A DNA stretch of 64,000 nucleotides from Asaia bogorensis (GTDB taxonomy: Bacteria > Pseudomonadota > Alphaproteobacteria > Acetobacterales > Acetobacteraceae), in the NCBI GenBank assembly GCA_945873195.1, contig CAMCDA010000001.1:1-64000 (forward strand), read 5' to 3'. The notes below the pieces were generated by a model, which worked only from the letters and a program-made list of their open reading frames with translations, searched no databases and had not been told where the DNA came from. Numbering within the stretch: the first letter of the stretch is position 1; every line of letters begins with the position of its first letter. The position numbers were made by a program, and so were the translations under genes. Below, piece by piece: positions 49,385 through 58,845 of this stretch.

Positions 49385-49783
49385 ATGTCGATGTCTGATC
49401 CCCTGGGCGATATGCTCACACGCATCCGGAACGCGCAGCGCGCGCGTCATACGGTGTGCGTGGCACCCGCTTCCAAGCTGCGGCAGAACGTGCTGGGCGT
49501 GCTGAAGCGCGAGGGTTACATCCGCGGCTATGCCGAGGAACTCCTGCGCCCCGGTGTCGCGCAACTGCGCATCGAGTTGAAGTACAACGACGGTGAGCCG
49601 GTCATCAAGGAGATCCACCGGGTCTCCAAGCCTGGCCGCCGCGTGTATTCCAAGATCAAGGAACTCCCCCGGTTCTATGCCGGCCTGGGCGTTTCCATCC
49701 TGTCCACGCCGCGAGGCGTCATGAGTGACGCCGAGGCCCGCGCCGCCAATGTTGGCGGCGAAGTCCTCTGCCGCGTGTTCTGA
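49385..49783 (+). CDS. rpsH: 30S ribosomal protein S8
   Basis: This 132-residue central-domain 16S rRNA-binding protein is, in enterics, the spc operon repressor. [20 protein letters not shown] and [20 protein letters not shown] are typical. ATG 49385 is used; the earlier frame from 49334 overlaps rpsN. A second ATG at 49391 is equally possible. Confidence 0.97.
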   Translation: MSMSDPLGDMLTRIRNAQRARHTVCVAPASKLRQNVLGVLKREGYIRGYAEELLRPGVAQLRIELKYNDGEPVIKEIHRVSKPGRRVYSKIKELPRFYAGLGVSILSTPRGVMSDAEARAANVGGEVLCRVF

Positions 49784-49796
49784 CGGAGCAACGAGA

Positions 49797-50333
49797 ATGT
49801 CGCGCGTCGGAAAATATCCGGTCGAAGTCCCCGCTGGGGTTCAGGTGGCCATCGCCAATGGCATGGTTTCCGCCAAGGGTCGTCTCGGTGAGCTGAAAAT
49901 GCCGCTGACCGACCATGTCGAAGCGAAGATCGAAGACGACGGGAAGGTGTCGGTGGCCCCGCGTGGCAACCAGGCACAAGCCCGAATGATGTGGGGCACG
50001 ACCCGTGCGCTGATCGCGTCCATGGTCAAAGGGGTTTCCACCGGCTTTGAAAAGTCGCTGGAAATCACCGGAACAGGTTACCGCGCCGCGGTCGCCGGCA
50101 AAAATCTCGAGATCAACCTCGGGTTCTCGCATCCGGTGGTGTATCCCGTGCCCGAAGGCATCAAGATCACCTGCGAGCGTCCGACCTTGATCAAGGTCGA
50201 AGGCATCGACAAGCGGCTGGTCGGTCAGGTTGCCGCCGAAATTCGCGCGTTTCGTCCGCCCGAGCCCTATAAGGGCAAGGGTGCGCGCTACACGGATGAA
50301 GTCATCCGGCGCAAGGAAGGTAAGAAGAAGTGA
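49797..50333 (+). CDS. rplF: 50S ribosomal protein L6
   Basis: This 178-residue protein lies at the base of the factor-binding stalk. [19 protein letters not shown] and [20 protein letters not shown] are diagnostic. An upstream open frame from 49725 lies inside rpsH. The stop overlaps rplR by 4 bases. Confidence 0.97.
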   Translation: MSRVGKYPVEVPAGVQVAIANGMVSAKGRLGELKMPLTDHVEAKIEDDGKVSVAPRGNQAQARMMWGTTRALIASMVKGVSTGFEKSLEITGTGYRAAVAGKNLEINLGFSHPVVYPVPEGIKITCERPTLIKVEGIDKRLVGQVAAEIRAFRPPEPYKGKGARYTDEVIRRKEGKKK

Positions 50334-50692
50334 GCGGCAAGCAAGATCTTCGCGTCCGCCGTCGGGTTCGCCTGCGGTTTCAGCTGCGGCAGAAGTCACA
50401 TGGGCGCCCTCGGCTGTCCATCTTCCGGTCCAGCGAGCATATCTATGCGCAGGTCATCGACGACGCGCATGGCCGCACGCTGGCTTCCGCCTCGACGCTC
50501 GACAAGTCGCTGCGCGAAGCGCTGACGACGGGCGCCAATAAAGATGCCGCCGCGGCGGTGGGCAAGCTGGTGGCCGAACGGGCACTGGCGGCCGGCGTGA
50601 CCGAGGTCGTATTCGATCGCGGAGCCTATCTGTATCATGGTCGGGTCAAGGCCCTGGCTGACGCTGCCCGCGAAGGCGGGCTGTCCTTCTAG
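50330..50692 (+). CDS. rplR: 50S ribosomal protein L18
   Basis: This 120-residue 5S rRNA-binding protein shows [39 protein letters not shown] and [22 protein letters not shown] 50330 overlaps the rplF stop (GTGA) and is the likely start. Confidence 0.96.
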   Translation: MSGKQDLRVRRRVRLRFQLRQKSHGRPRLSIFRSSEHIYAQVIDDAHGRTLASASTLDKSLREALTTGANKDAAAAVGKLVAERALAAGVTEVVFDRGAYLYHGRVKALADAAREGGLSF

Positions 50693-50706
50693 AGGAATCG
50701 GACTGA

Positions 50707-51303
50707 ATGGCACGGGAACCGAGGGAAGGCGGCGGCCGCGGGCGGGAGCGTGAACGCGACCGTGAAGCCGATGACGGCCTGACCGACAAGCTGGTCACAA
50801 TCAACCGCGTCGCCAAGGTGGTGAAGGGCGGACGTCGTTTCGCATTCGCCGCGCTGGTCGTCGTGGGCGACCAGAAGGGCCGCGTAGGCTATGGCGCCGG
50901 CAAGGCGCGTGAGGTGCCGGAGGCAATCCGCAAGGCCACCGAACGGGCCAAGCGCGCCATGATCCGCGTGCCGATGAAGGAAGGTCGCACGCTGCATCAT
51001 GACGTTGAAGGGCACTACGGCGCCGGCAACGTGATCCTGCGGTCGGCCGCGCCTGGCACGGGTATCATCGCCGGCGGTCCGCTGCGCGCGGTGTTCGAGA
51101 CCTTGGGCATCCACGACGTGGTCGCCAAGAGCCTCGGAAGCCGCAACCCGCACAACATGGTCAAGGCGACATTCGCCGCCCTGACGCAGTGCGCGAGCCC
51201 GCGCTCCGTCGCGACACGGCGCGGCAAGAAAGTGTCAGAGCTGTTCGCTCGGCGTGAAAGCCAGTCAGCGGCCCCGGCACAGGAGGCGCAGGCCAATGGC
51301 TAA
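50707..51303 (+). CDS. rpsE: 30S ribosomal protein S5
   Basis: This 198-residue fidelity protein has a basic, low-complexity N terminus ([17 protein letters not shown]) before the double-stranded-RNA-like domain [40 protein letters not shown] follows. AGAGGAATCGG precedes ATG. Its 3' end overlaps rpmD by 8 bases. Confidence 0.97.
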   Translation: MAREPREGGGRGRERERDREADDGLTDKLVTINRVAKVVKGGRRFAFAALVVVGDQKGRVGYGAGKAREVPEAIRKATERAKRAMIRVPMKEGRTLHHDVEGHYGAGNVILRSAAPGTGIIAGGPLRAVFETLGIHDVVAKSLGSRNPHNMVKATFAALTQCASPRSVATRRGKKVSELFARRESQSAAPAQEAQANG

Positions 51304-51478
51304 GGTTCGCGTGACGCAGATGGCTTCGGTCGCCGGTCGCAAACCGGGCCAGAAGGAAACTCTGATCGGCCTCGGACTGAACAAGATCCGCCGCACCCGG
51401 GAACTGGAAGACACGCCCTCTGTTCGGGGCATGATCCGCAAGGTTGCCCACCTGGTGAAGGTGGAGGAGCTGACCTGA
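51296..51478 (+). CDS. rpmD: 50S ribosomal protein L30
   Basis: This 60-residue protein has the L30 signature [20 protein letters not shown] and ends [15 protein letters not shown] 51296 overlaps the rpsE end (8 bases), and AGGAGG lies just upstream inside rpsE, which fixes this start. Confidence 0.96.
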   Translation: MAKVRVTQMASVAGRKPGQKETLIGLGLNKIRRTRELEDTPSVRGMIRKVAHLVKVEELT

Positions 51479-51479
51479 T

Positions 51480-51965
51480 ATGAAACTGAACGAACTGCGC
51501 GACAATCCGGGTTCGCGCCTGAAGTCCAAGCGGCTCGGGCGCGGCATCGGCTCGGGCAAGGGCAAGACCTCGGGCAAGGGCGTCAAGGGCCAGAAGGCGC
51601 GCGAAGGCGTGTCCCTGAACGGCTTCGAAGGCGGCCAGCTCCCGATCTATCGTCGTCTCCCAAAGCGCGGCTTCCACAATCTGTTCCGTAAGTCCTATGC
51701 GCCGGTTAATATCGGCACGCTGGACGCGGCGATCGAAGCTGGCAAGATCGACGGCTCGCAGCCGATCACCGAGGCGATCCTGATCGCCGCGGGCTTGGCC
51801 GATGGCGGTCTGCATGGTGTTCGCCTGCTCGCCAACGGTGAGATCAAGCGCGCCGTGACGATTACCGTCTCCGGTGCCTCGGCCACGGCCAAGGCGGCGG
51901 TTGAGCAAGCCGGCGGCTCCGTGACCACCACGGTTGTTCGCCCGGAAGTCGTGGCGGCGACCTAA
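51480..51965 (+). CDS. rplO: 50S ribosomal protein L15
   Basis: This 161-residue late-assembly 23S rRNA-binding protein has a Gly-rich, tunnel-contacting N terminus ([20 protein letters not shown]). [18 protein letters not shown] follows. It begins one base after the rpmD stop. A structured 143-base gap separates it from secY. Confidence 0.97.
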   Translation: MKLNELRDNPGSRLKSKRLGRGIGSGKGKTSGKGVKGQKAREGVSLNGFEGGQLPIYRRLPKRGFHNLFRKSYAPVNIGTLDAAIEAGKIDGSQPITEAILIAAGLADGGLHGVRLLANGEIKRAVTITVSGASATAKAAVEQAGGSVTTTVVRPEVVAAT

Positions 51966-51976
51966 GACGTATTCGG

Positions 51977-52054
51977 CCGTGGGCGAACTTGGTTCGCCCA
52001 CGGGTCGCCGATCAGGGGTATCCCGATCGGTGCTGGGATAAGGCGATCCGCCTT
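51977..52054 (+). promoter_or_regulatory. Run of three hairpins in the rplO-secY gap
   Basis: Hairpin 1 pairs 51977-51988 with 51992-52003 (12 bp, 3-base loop). Hairpin 2 pairs CCGATC 52008-52013 with GATCGG 52025-52030, with an inner GGG/CCC. Hairpin 3 pairs AAGGCG 52040-52045 with CGCCTT 52049-52054. No T-run follows, so this looks like an mRNA processing, stability or attenuation region, not a full terminator. Confidence 0.55.
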
Positions 52055-52108
52055 GCGCTTGCCGGCCCCAGGGCCGAAAATGGCGGGTAATCCAGGAAGG
52101 ATCAGCGC

Positions 52109-53446
52109 ATGGCGTCCGCTGCCGAACAACTCGCGGCCAATCTCAATCTCGGCGCGTTCTCGAAAGCGACCGAGCTCAAGAAGCGAATCTGGTTCACCCT
52201 GGGCGCGCTGATCGTCTATCGCATCGGTAGCTACATTCCGGTGCCCGGCGTCGATGCCTCGGTGATGGAAGAAATGCTCCGCACCCATGGCGGTGGCATC
52301 CTCGGCATGTTCGACATGTTCTCCGGCGGATCACTCGGCCGCATGACCGTGTTCGCGCTGAACATCATGCCCTATATCAGCGCCAGCATCATCATCCAGC
52401 TCATGACAGCGGCGGTCCCATCGCTTGAAGCGTTGAAGAAGGAAGGCGAGCAGGGACGCAAGAAGCTCAATCAGTATACCCGCTACCTCACCGTCTTTAT
52501 CGCGTTGTTCCAGGCCTATGGCATCGCCGTCGGGTTGGAGGGCATGCGCGGCGCCTTCGCGGCGGCGGTGCTGGAGCCGGGGCTGTTCTTCCGGGTGTCC
52601 TGCGTCATCACGCTGGTCGGCGGCACGATGTTCCTGATGTGGCTGGGTGAGCAGATCACCGCGCGCGGGATCGGCAATGGCACGAGCCTGATCATCATGG
52701 CCGGGATTGTCGCCAATCTCCCGTCGGCCTTGGCATCCTTGCTCGAACTCGGGCGCACGGGCGCGCTGTCGCCCTTCTTCATCGTCGGCTTCCTCCTGCT
52801 GGCCATCGCGACCGTCGCGGGGATCGTGTTCATCGAACGGGCCCAGCGGCGGATTCCGATCCAGTATCCCAAACGCCAGGTCGGTAACCGCATGTTCGGT
52901 GGCGACTCGACCCACATGCCGCTGAAGATCAACACCGCGGGCGTGATCCCGCCGATCTTCGCCAGTTCGATCCTGCTGATCCCGGCCACCATCTCCGGCT
53001 TTTCAACCGAGGAGCCAGGCTGGCTGCAGATGATCGCGCAGTACCTCGCGCATGGGGAGCCGATGTATCTGCTGCTCTATGCCGCGCTGATCGTGTTCTT
53101 CGCCTTTTTCTACACCGCGGTTGTGTTCAACCCGGAGGAGACGGCCGATAACCTCAAGAAATATGGCGGGTTCATCCCGGGCATCCGGCCCGGCAAGGCG
53201 ACCGCGGAATATTTCGACCAGGTGCTCACGCGGTTGACAGTGATCGGTGCCGGGTATCTCGTGGTGATCTGTCTGTTGCCTGAAATCCTGATCAGCCATT
53301 ATGGCGTTCCGTTCTATTTCGGCGGGACCTCGATCCTGATCGTGGTCTCGGTCACGATGGATACCGTGACGCAGGTCCAATCCCATCTCGTGGCGCATCA
53401 GTATGAAGGCCTGATCCGGAAGGCTCGGGTGAAGGGGCGGCGGTGA
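52109..53446 (+). CDS. secY: Protein translocase channel subunit SecY
   Basis: This 445-residue inner-membrane pore of the SecYEG translocon has ten predicted helices. [13 protein letters not shown] is in helix 1, [15 protein letters not shown] in helix 2, and the cytoplasmic loop [19 protein letters not shown] is the SecA/ribosome-binding loop. [18 protein letters not shown] is helix 7, near the lateral gate. AGGAAGGATC precedes ATG. The stop overlaps adk by 4 bases (GTGA). Confidence 0.98.
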   Translation: MASAAEQLAANLNLGAFSKATELKKRIWFTLGALIVYRIGSYIPVPGVDASVMEEMLRTHGGGILGMFDMFSGGSLGRMTVFALNIMPYISASIIIQLMTAAVPSLEALKKEGEQGRKKLNQYTRYLTVFIALFQAYGIAVGLEGMRGAFAAAVLEPGLFFRVSCVITLVGGTMFLMWLGEQITARGIGNGTSLIIMAGIVANLPSALASLLELGRTGALSPFFIVGFLLLAIATVAGIVFIERAQRRIPIQYPKRQVGNRMFGGDSTHMPLKINTAGVIPPIFASSILLIPATISGFSTEEPGWLQMIAQYLAHGEPMYLLLYAALIVFFAFFYTAVVFNPEETADNLKKYGGFIPGIRPGKATAEYFDQVLTRLTVIGAGYLVVICLLPEILISHYGVPFYFGGTSILIVVSVTMDTVTQVQSHLVAHQYEGLIRKARVKGRR

Positions 53447-54102
53447 ATCTGATTCTTCTGGGTCCGCCGGGCGCGGGCAAGGGCACACAGGCGCAGCGGC
53501 TTCAGGCCCTGCACGACATTGCCCAGATCTCGACGGGTGACATGCTGCGCGCCGAGGTTGCCGCGGGCACGGACGTCGGCAAGGAAGCCAAGGCGGTGAT
53601 GGAGGCGGGGAAACTCGTCTCCGACGATATTATCGTCCGCATGCTGGCCGCCCGAATCGGGCGGCCGGACTGTGCCAAGGGCTTCATCCTGGACGGTTTC
53701 CCCCGCACGGTACCGCAGGCGCAGGCCTTGGATGCCATGCTGGAAGGCAAGGGTCTGACGCTCGACGCGGTGATTGAGCTCATGGTGGACGACGCGGCCT
53801 TGGTCGATCGAATCGCCGGGCGCTTCACCTGTGCCAACTGCAAGGCCGGCTACCACGACACCTTCAAGCCCACCGCGGTTGCGGGTGTCTGTGACGCGTG
53901 CGGCTCAACCGAGTTCACGCGCCGGTCTGACGACAATCGGGAAACCGTCGCCAAGCGCCTGGACGAATACCATCGTCAGACCGCGCCGATTCTGCCGCAC
54001 TATCAGGCGAAGGGAATGCTGCGGGCGGTTGACGGCATGGCCGAGATTGATGAGGTTGCAAACCAGATCGACGCCGTGCTCGCACGGGCCGAACGTGCAT
54101 GA
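53443..54102 (+). CDS. adk: Adenylate kinase, long zinc-LID form
   Basis: This 219-residue enzyme balances AMP, ADP and ATP. The P-loop is [32 protein letters not shown] is the family signature. The long LID carries four cysteines in two CxxC pairs (TCANCKAGY and VCDACGSTE), so it should bind zinc; many proteobacterial Adk lack this. The GTG start overlaps secY and is coupled to it. map and infA, often nearby in other phyla, are absent. Confidence 0.97.
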   Translation: MNLILLGPPGAGKGTQAQRLQALHDIAQISTGDMLRAEVAAGTDVGKEAKAVMEAGKLVSDDIIVRMLAARIGRPDCAKGFILDGFPRTVPQAQALDAMLEGKGLTLDAVIELMVDDAALVDRIAGRFTCANCKAGYHDTFKPTAVAGVCDACGSTEFTRRSDDNRETVAKRLDEYHRQTAPILPHYQAKGMLRAVDGMAEIDEVANQIDAVLARAERA

Positions 54103-54127
54103 GTTGCGGTTTGCTGTGAAAGCGTCG

Positions 54128-54155
54128 TTGACTCTGGCGCGCCGTTAACTATAGT
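54128..54155 (+). promoter_or_regulatory. Strong promoter upstream of rpsM-rpsK-rpoA-rplQ
   Basis: TTGACT (54128-54133) and TATAGT (54150-54155) are separated by 16 bases, the closest match to the sigma-70 consensus I find in the window. It lies 26 bases after adk and about 100 before rpsM, so the alpha block can be transcribed independently of the large operon. Confidence 0.7.
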
Positions 54156-54223
54156 CCCGCGCTCCGGTGCACCCCATGGGTTGGCGCCGCGGCCGGTTAT
54201 TGGGCCCTGTTGGGCAGTCAGCG

Positions 54224-54241
54224 GTCTGACACTCGTCAGAC
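54224..54241 (+). promoter_or_regulatory. Hairpin next to the rpsM ribosome site
   Basis: GTCTGAC (54224-54230) and GTCAGAC (54235-54241) form a perfect 7-bp stem with a 4-base loop, just 3 bases before the AGGAGA ribosome site of rpsM. It could modulate initiation, by analogy with S4-controlled alpha operon leaders, but no pseudoknot was identified and rpsD is not in this operon. Confidence 0.4.
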
Positions 54242-54257
54242 GACAGGAGAATCAAGC

Positions 54258-54635
54258 GTGGCGCGTATTGCCGGCGTGAACATCCCGACCAACAAGCGCG
54301 TGTTGATCGGGCTTCGCTATATCTATGGCATTGGGGCAACCAAGGCCGCCGAGATTTGCCAGAAGCTGGCGATTCCCGATGATCGTCGGGTCAACCAGCT
54401 CTCTGATGAAGAAGTGCTGAAGATCCGCGAGATGATCGACCGGGAACATCAGGTCGAAGGCGATCTGCGCCGCGTTGTCGCGATGAACATCAAGCGGTTG
54501 ATGGATCTGGGCTGCTATCGCGGTCTGCGCCATCGCCGTGGTCTGCCGGTGCACGGACAGCGCACCCACACCAATGCCCGCACCCGCAAGGGTAAGGCCG
54601 TGGCGATCGCCGGCAAGAAAAAGGTCACCAAGTAA
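54258..54635 (+). CDS. rpsM: 30S ribosomal protein S13
   Basis: This 125-residue head protein forms intersubunit bridges and touches the P-site t[23 protein letters not shown] and [20 protein letters not shown] are diagnostic. The start is GTG 54258, fixed by AGGAGA 7 bases upstream; an open frame from 54210 would add unrelated residues. Confidence 0.97.
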   Translation: MARIAGVNIPTNKRVLIGLRYIYGIGATKAAEICQKLAIPDDRRVNQLSDEEVLKIREMIDREHQVEGDLRRVVAMNIKRLMDLGCYRGLRHRRGLPVHGQRTHTNARTRKGKAVAIAGKKKVTK

Positions 54636-54716
54636 CGGGCCTCCGTCCGTCAGCCACGAGGAATTCGCGCCGGTCACACGTCCGACCGGCGCCCGTTTAG
54701 AGCAGGATCACGACAG

Positions 54717-55109
54717 ATGGCGAAACCCGCCGCCGCCCGCCCGCGCCGCAAGGAGCGGAAGAACATCACCTCCGGTGTCGCCCATGTCGCGGCGACGTTC
54801 AACAATACGATCGTCACCATCACCGACGCGCAGGGCAACGCCATCGCATGGTCGTCCGCCGGCAGCCAGGGCTTCAAGGGCAGCCGCAAGTCGACTCCCT
54901 ACGCCGCCCAGGTCGCGGCCGAGGATGCCGGCAAGAAGGCCCGTGAACACGGGATGGAAACGCTCGAAATCGAAGTCAGCGGTCCCGGCTCGGGCCGCGA
55001 GAGCGCGCTGCGGGCCCTTCAGGCCGTGGGATTCATCGTGTCCGCGATTCGCGACATGACGCCGATCCCGCACAATGGCTGCCGCCCGCGCAAGCGTCGG
55101 CGGGTCTGA
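54717..55109 (+). CDS. rpsK: 30S ribosomal protein S11
   Basis: This 130-residue platform protein reads [40 protein letters not shown] and [15 protein letters not shown]. The basic N-terminal tail is typical. An 81-base gap separates it from rpsM; GAGCAGGA gives the ribosome site. Confidence 0.98.
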   Translation: MAKPAAARPRRKERKNITSGVAHVAATFNNTIVTITDAQGNAIAWSSAGSQGFKGSRKSTPYAAQVAAEDAGKKAREHGMETLEIEVSGPGSGRESALRALQAVGFIVSAIRDMTPIPHNGCRPRKRRRV

Positions 55110-55222
55110 CCGGTCGGAATCCTCCGGCACGCCGGCGGGTTCCAGCGACGTGCCGCTGACCACGAACACAGGGGCCGCTTCCGACCAGGCCCACGAGCCG
55201 GCGGCCCGAAAGGTATGAGTGC

Positions 55223-56254
55223 ATGAGGCAGAGCGCAGTCATTCAAAGAAATTGGCAATCCCTGATCAAGCCCGAAAAGCTTGAAGTGGAGCCAGGCGCC
55301 GATCCGGCGCGGATCGCCACGATCGTCGCGGAACCTCTGGAACGCGGCTTCGGCATGACGCTGGGGAACGCCATCCGGCGCATCCTCCTGTCGTCATTGC
55401 AGGGCGCGGCTGTGACCGCTGTCCAGATCGATGGCGTTCTGCACGAGTTCAGCTCGATCCCCGGCGTGCGGGAAGATGTCACCGACATCGTCCTGAACAT
55501 CAAGCAGCTTGCGCTGCGGATGCACGGCGAAGGCCCGAAGCGCATGAGCCTGTCGGCCACCGGCCCCGGCGAAGTTCGCGCCGGTCAGATCTCGGTCGGT
55601 CATGACATTGAGATCATGAACCCCGATCTGGTCATCTGCACGCTGGATGATGGCGTGAAGCTGGGCATGGAATTCACGGTGAACCTTGGCAAGGGCTACC
55701 AGCCCTCCAGCGTCAACCGTCCTGAAGATGCGCCGATCGGCCTTATTCCGATCGACTCCATCTACTCCCCCGTCCGCCGCGTTTCGTATCGCGTCGAACC
55801 GACCCGCGTGGGTCAGGTCACCGACTACGACAAGCTGCTGCTGACGGTGGAAACCAACGGCGCCGTCACGCCGGAAGACTCGGTCGCCCTCGCGGCGCGT
55901 ATCCTGCAGGACCAGCTGCAACTGTTCATCAACTTCGATGAGCCGCAGCAGATCCGGCACGAAGAACCGCAAGACGACCTGCCGTTCAATCGCAACCTGC
56001 TCCGCAAGGTTGACGAACTCGAACTCTCGGTCCGCAGCGCCAACTGCCTCAAGAACGATAACATCGTTTACATCGGCGACCTGGTGCAGAAGACCGAACA
56101 GGAAATGCTCCGCACGCCGAACTTTGGCCGGAAGTCACTGAACGAGATCAAGGAGGTTCTTACCTCCATGGGCCTCTCGCTCGGTATGACCGTGCCGACC
56201 TGGCCGCCGGAAAACATCGAAGAACTGGCAAAGCGGCTCGAAGAGCCGTTCTGA
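55223..56254 (+). CDS. rpoA: DNA-directed RNA polymerase alpha subunit
   Basis: This 343-residue subunit dimerises to start RNA polymerase assembly. The N-terminal domain shows [20 protein letters not shown] and a flexible linker follows. The C-terminal domain (about 255-343), which contacts UP elements and activators, shows [20 protein letters not shown] and [14 protein letters not shown]. The start ATG 55223 gives the family N terminus; a nearby ATG at 55215 is out of frame. Confidence 0.98.
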   Translation: MRQSAVIQRNWQSLIKPEKLEVEPGADPARIATIVAEPLERGFGMTLGNAIRRILLSSLQGAAVTAVQIDGVLHEFSSIPGVREDVTDIVLNIKQLALRMHGEGPKRMSLSATGPGEVRAGQISVGHDIEIMNPDLVICTLDDGVKLGMEFTVNLGKGYQPSSVNRPEDAPIGLIPIDSIYSPVRRVSYRVEPTRVGQVTDYDKLLLTVETNGAVTPEDSVALAARILQDQLQLFINFDEPQQIRHEEPQDDLPFNRNLLRKVDELELSVRSANCLKNDNIVYIGDLVQKTEQEMLRTPNFGRKSLNEIKEVLTSMGLSLGMTVPTWPPENIEELAKRLEEPF

Positions 56255-56287
56255 CCGACCAATAGCGCGCGTCACGAGGACTGAACC

Positions 56288-56713
56288 ATGCGTCACGGGG
56301 TAGCCGGCCGAAAGCTCGGCGTTACATCCACCCATCGCCTTGCGATGTTCCGCAACCTGGCGGCCGCGTTGATCAAGCACGAGCAGATCACCACAACGCT
56401 GCCGAAGGCCAAGGAACTGCGTCCGGTGGCGGAGCGGTTGATCACACTCGGCAAGAAGGGAGGGCTGGCAAACCGCCGGCTCGCAATCTCTCGCCTGCAA
56501 GACGACAAGATGGTCGCCAAGCTGTTTGGCCCGTTGGCTGATCGCTACAAGGAACGCGCGGGTGGCTACACACGCGTCATGAAGGCCGGCATCCGCTATG
56601 GCGATGCCGCCGAAATGGCCGTGATCGAGCTGGTTGACCGCGATCCGGCGGCCAAGGGCCTCGATAGCGGACCGACCCAGGCGCGCCCTGATGAGGACGA
56701 AGCCGAGTCCTAA
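56288..56713 (+). CDS. rplQ: 50S ribosomal protein L17
   Basis: This 141-residue protein surrounds the tunnel exit. [20 protein letters not shown] and [20 protein letters not shown] are diagnostic. An acidic tail (DEDEAES) ends the protein. It is the last gene of the ribosomal cluster; the symmetric terminator at 56737 follows 24 bases later. Confidence 0.97.
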   Translation: MRHGVAGRKLGVTSTHRLAMFRNLAAALIKHEQITTTLPKAKELRPVAERLITLGKKGGLANRRLAISRLQDDKMVAKLFGPLADRYKERAGGYTRVMKAGIRYGDAAEMAVIELVDRDPAAKGLDSGPTQARPDEDEAES

Positions 56714-56736
56714 CGCGACCCGGTATCGACACGACC

Positions 56737-56767
56737 AAAAAGGCGGGTTTATGACCCGCCTTTTTTT
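56737..56767. terminator. Bidirectional intrinsic terminator after rplQ
   Basis: Arms AAAAAGGCGGGT (56737-56748) and ACCCGCCTTTTT (56754-56765) form a perfect 12-bp stem with a 5-base loop. The plus strand has a run of seven T. The left A-run gives a T-run for the opposite strand too. The stop codon of the minus-strand lipoprotein gene lies in the loop. Confidence 0.92.
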
Positions 56768-57246
56768 GTGCCGGCGATCCAGGCCTGCCCAGCCGCAAAG
56801 GTCGCGATCCGCTCCGCGATGGCGTCGGCCAGGCGTTGGGTATCGGCGGCTTCGACCCCAAACGACTCCAGGAATTGCGGCGCGGCCGAACCGGCCACAT
56901 ACAACACTTGCACCTCGGCGGCGGCTGTTCGGCCGGGGGCGGTAAGGCCCATGACGGGACGTGTTGGGGTGCTTGATTGTCCTTGCACCAGCAGTGTGAC
57001 CCCCTGCGCCGCGTCCGGATCGCCGGCCTCCGCCAGCATCCCCCGCGCCTTCAGCCGAACCACCAGCGCGTCCCGCAGCGCGGGGGGCGCGGCGGTGAAC
57101 GCTGACACAATCACCCGATCCGGCGGCGCCAGTTTCAGGCCGGTATAGGGGGCGGTCGTCTCGACAACCGGCGGCGCACAGGCGTTCAGGACCGTGCCCG
57201 CGGCCATCAGCGCCAGGATCGCCACAATGGCGCGCGTCGTTGGCAT
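56749..57246 (-). CDS. Small putative lipoprotein, function unknown
   Basis: This 165-residue exported protein has an N-terminal hydrophobic signal with a lipobox-like LNAC (Cys about 23). The rest is a compact alpha/beta-looking domain with PDRVIVSAFTAAPPALRDAL and no family I can name. The ATG at 57246 is preferred to 57300 because GGAGGAG precedes it. The 3' end lies inside the shared terminator, so the stem is partly coding. It may play a role in the envelope, but nothing supports a specific function. Confidence 0.75.
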   Translation of the reverse strand: MPTTRAIVAILALMAAGTVLNACAPPVVETTAPYTGLKLAPPDRVIVSAFTAAPPALRDALVVRLKARGMLAEAGDPDAAQGVTLLVQGQSSTPTRPVMGLTAPGRTAAAEVQVLYVAGSAAPQFLESFGVEAADTQRLADAIAERIATFAAGQAWIAGTKKGGS

Positions 57247-57353
57247 GGCTGCTCCTCCGCCCGAATTCCGAGTCGCTGTATGCCCCGGTGGTTGGGACAT
57301 CGCCAGGGGAATGCTAACCTCTCGGGCGGTATCAATATCAGGAGGAAACAGTC

Positions 57354-58292
57354 ATGAGCGTGTTCGTCATCGGCGGCACCGGCTTTATCGGCACCCGCGT
57401 CATTCCGCTGCTCATCGCGCGCGGTGAGAGCGTCGTGTGCATGGATATCAACCCGCACACCGCCAATTTCTCGGCGTTCGGCGACAAGGTCCGCGTGATC
57501 CGCGGCGACGTCACGCAGTTCGATGACGTGATCAATCAGATGCAGGCCTCTGGCGCGGATCGGGTGATGAATCTGTCCTACAATCTCGGCGCGGATCTGC
57601 CGCCGCATCTGGCGACCAAGCTCAACATTGTCGGCATGGACAATTGCTTCGAGGCCGCGCGGATTCTCAAGATCAAGCACACGGTCTATGCGAGTTCGCT
57701 CGCGGTGAACGGCCAGCAGCGCCATTTCGGCGACCGCATGGTGACCGAGGATGATCTGCATCGCGGCGACTACCAGTATGCCATGCACAAATCGTTCAAC
57801 GAATGGCAGGCCAAGGACTATGTCGCCAAGTTCGGCATGACGATCACTGGGATCCGGCCGGCCAATGTCGCCGGCCCGGACAAGGTGCGCGGCTCGGTCG
57901 ATCATGTGAATGTGGTCACCCGCCCGGCGCGCGGTGAGGCGATTTCCTTCCCCTTCGCCGACGCGATGCGGTGCCCGATCCATGTCGATGACATCTCGGA
58001 AGTCTTCGTGCGCGTGGTCATGACCGACAAGCCGAAGCACCAGATCTACAGCTCGGGCGGCCACACGATCAGCATGGGCGACCTTGCAGCGCTGGTGCGG
58101 GAATTCCTGCCCGACGCGAAGATCAGCTTCGACAAGGCGACGGGCGGCAAGGAAAGCTCGGGCAACTATCTGATCGACAACACGCGGTTGGTGAGCGAGT
58201 TCGGCGTGCAATACGCCCCTTACCGGTCACGCGTGCTGCAGATCATCAACGAGGTCCGGGCCGACCAGGGCCTGCCGCCGCTGCGCGGCTGA
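57354..58292 (+). CDS. NAD(P)-dependent epimerase/dehydratase family protein
   Basis: This 312-residue extended short-chain dehydrogenase has the nucleotide motif VIGGTGFIGTRVIPLL and aspartate specificity (MDIN) suggestive of NAD. The catalytic Ser is in VYASSLAVNG, and the YxxxK pair is in YQYAMHKSFNE. The C-terminal half sets the substrate but matches no specific sugar epimerase. AGGAGGAAACAG before ATG makes this a well-translated gene. DUF3237 and a HIBADH-like gene follow on the same strand, so it may belong to a catabolic unit. Confidence 0.88.
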   Translation: MSVFVIGGTGFIGTRVIPLLIARGESVVCMDINPHTANFSAFGDKVRVIRGDVTQFDDVINQMQASGADRVMNLSYNLGADLPPHLATKLNIVGMDNCFEAARILKIKHTVYASSLAVNGQQRHFGDRMVTEDDLHRGDYQYAMHKSFNEWQAKDYVAKFGMTITGIRPANVAGPDKVRGSVDHVNVVTRPARGEAISFPFADAMRCPIHVDDISEVFVRVVMTDKPKHQIYSSGGHTISMGDLAALVREFLPDAKISFDKATGGKESSGNYLIDNTRLVSEFGVQYAPYRSRVLQIINEVRADQGLPPLRG

Positions 58293-58383
58293 TGGTTCGG
58301 CGGGGCGGTTGACAGCCTCCCGGCGCGCCCCTTGTTTCGCTTCCATTTTCCGCGACCGACTCTGACCAGGAGCCCCGATACCT

Positions 58384-58842
58384 ATGGCTGAAATCCGCAC
58401 CGCCCACCTGATGACCATGCGCCTCACCGTGAACGGGATGCAGATGGTCGGCGCCACGCCCAATGGCGGCCGCCGAGTCGGCCTTGTTGGTGGCGGCACG
58501 TTTGAAGGCGCCCGCCTCAAGGGCACCATCCTGCCCGGCGGCGCCGACTGGATCATCGCGCGTCCCGATGGCTCCACCACGCTGGATGTCCGCATCGTGT
58601 TGCAGACGGACGACGGCGCCGCCATCGCGATGACCTATCGCGGCCTGCGCCACGGTCCGGCCGAGGTCATGGACAAGGTTAACAAGGGGGAGTTCGTCGA
58701 CCCCGCGCAGTACTACTTCCGCACGGCGATCCTGTTCGAAACGGCTTCGGAGAAATACAGCTGGCTGAACGGCATCATCGCCATCGGCACGGGCAGCCGC
58801 CCGCCCGAAGGTCCCGTCTACGACGTGTTCGAGGTACTCTGA
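58384..58842 (+). CDS. DUF3237 domain protein
   Basis: This 152-residue protein spans the DUF3237 domain: GGRRVGLVGGGTFEGARLKG, LPGGADWIIARPDGSTTLDV, YRGLRHGPAEVMDKV and YYFRTAILFETASEKYSWLN. Members are lipocalin-like beta-barrel proteins of unknown function, often beside oxidoreductases for aromatic or organic acid metabolism. There is no signal peptide. It is followed by a HIBADH-like gene 3 bases downstream, so the two are co-translated. Confidence 0.87.
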   Translation: MAEIRTAHLMTMRLTVNGMQMVGATPNGGRRVGLVGGGTFEGARLKGTILPGGADWIIARPDGSTTLDVRIVLQTDDGAAIAMTYRGLRHGPAEVMDKVNKGEFVDPAQYYFRTAILFETASEKYSWLNGIIAIGTGSRPPEGPVYDVFEVL

Positions 58843-58845
58843 ACC

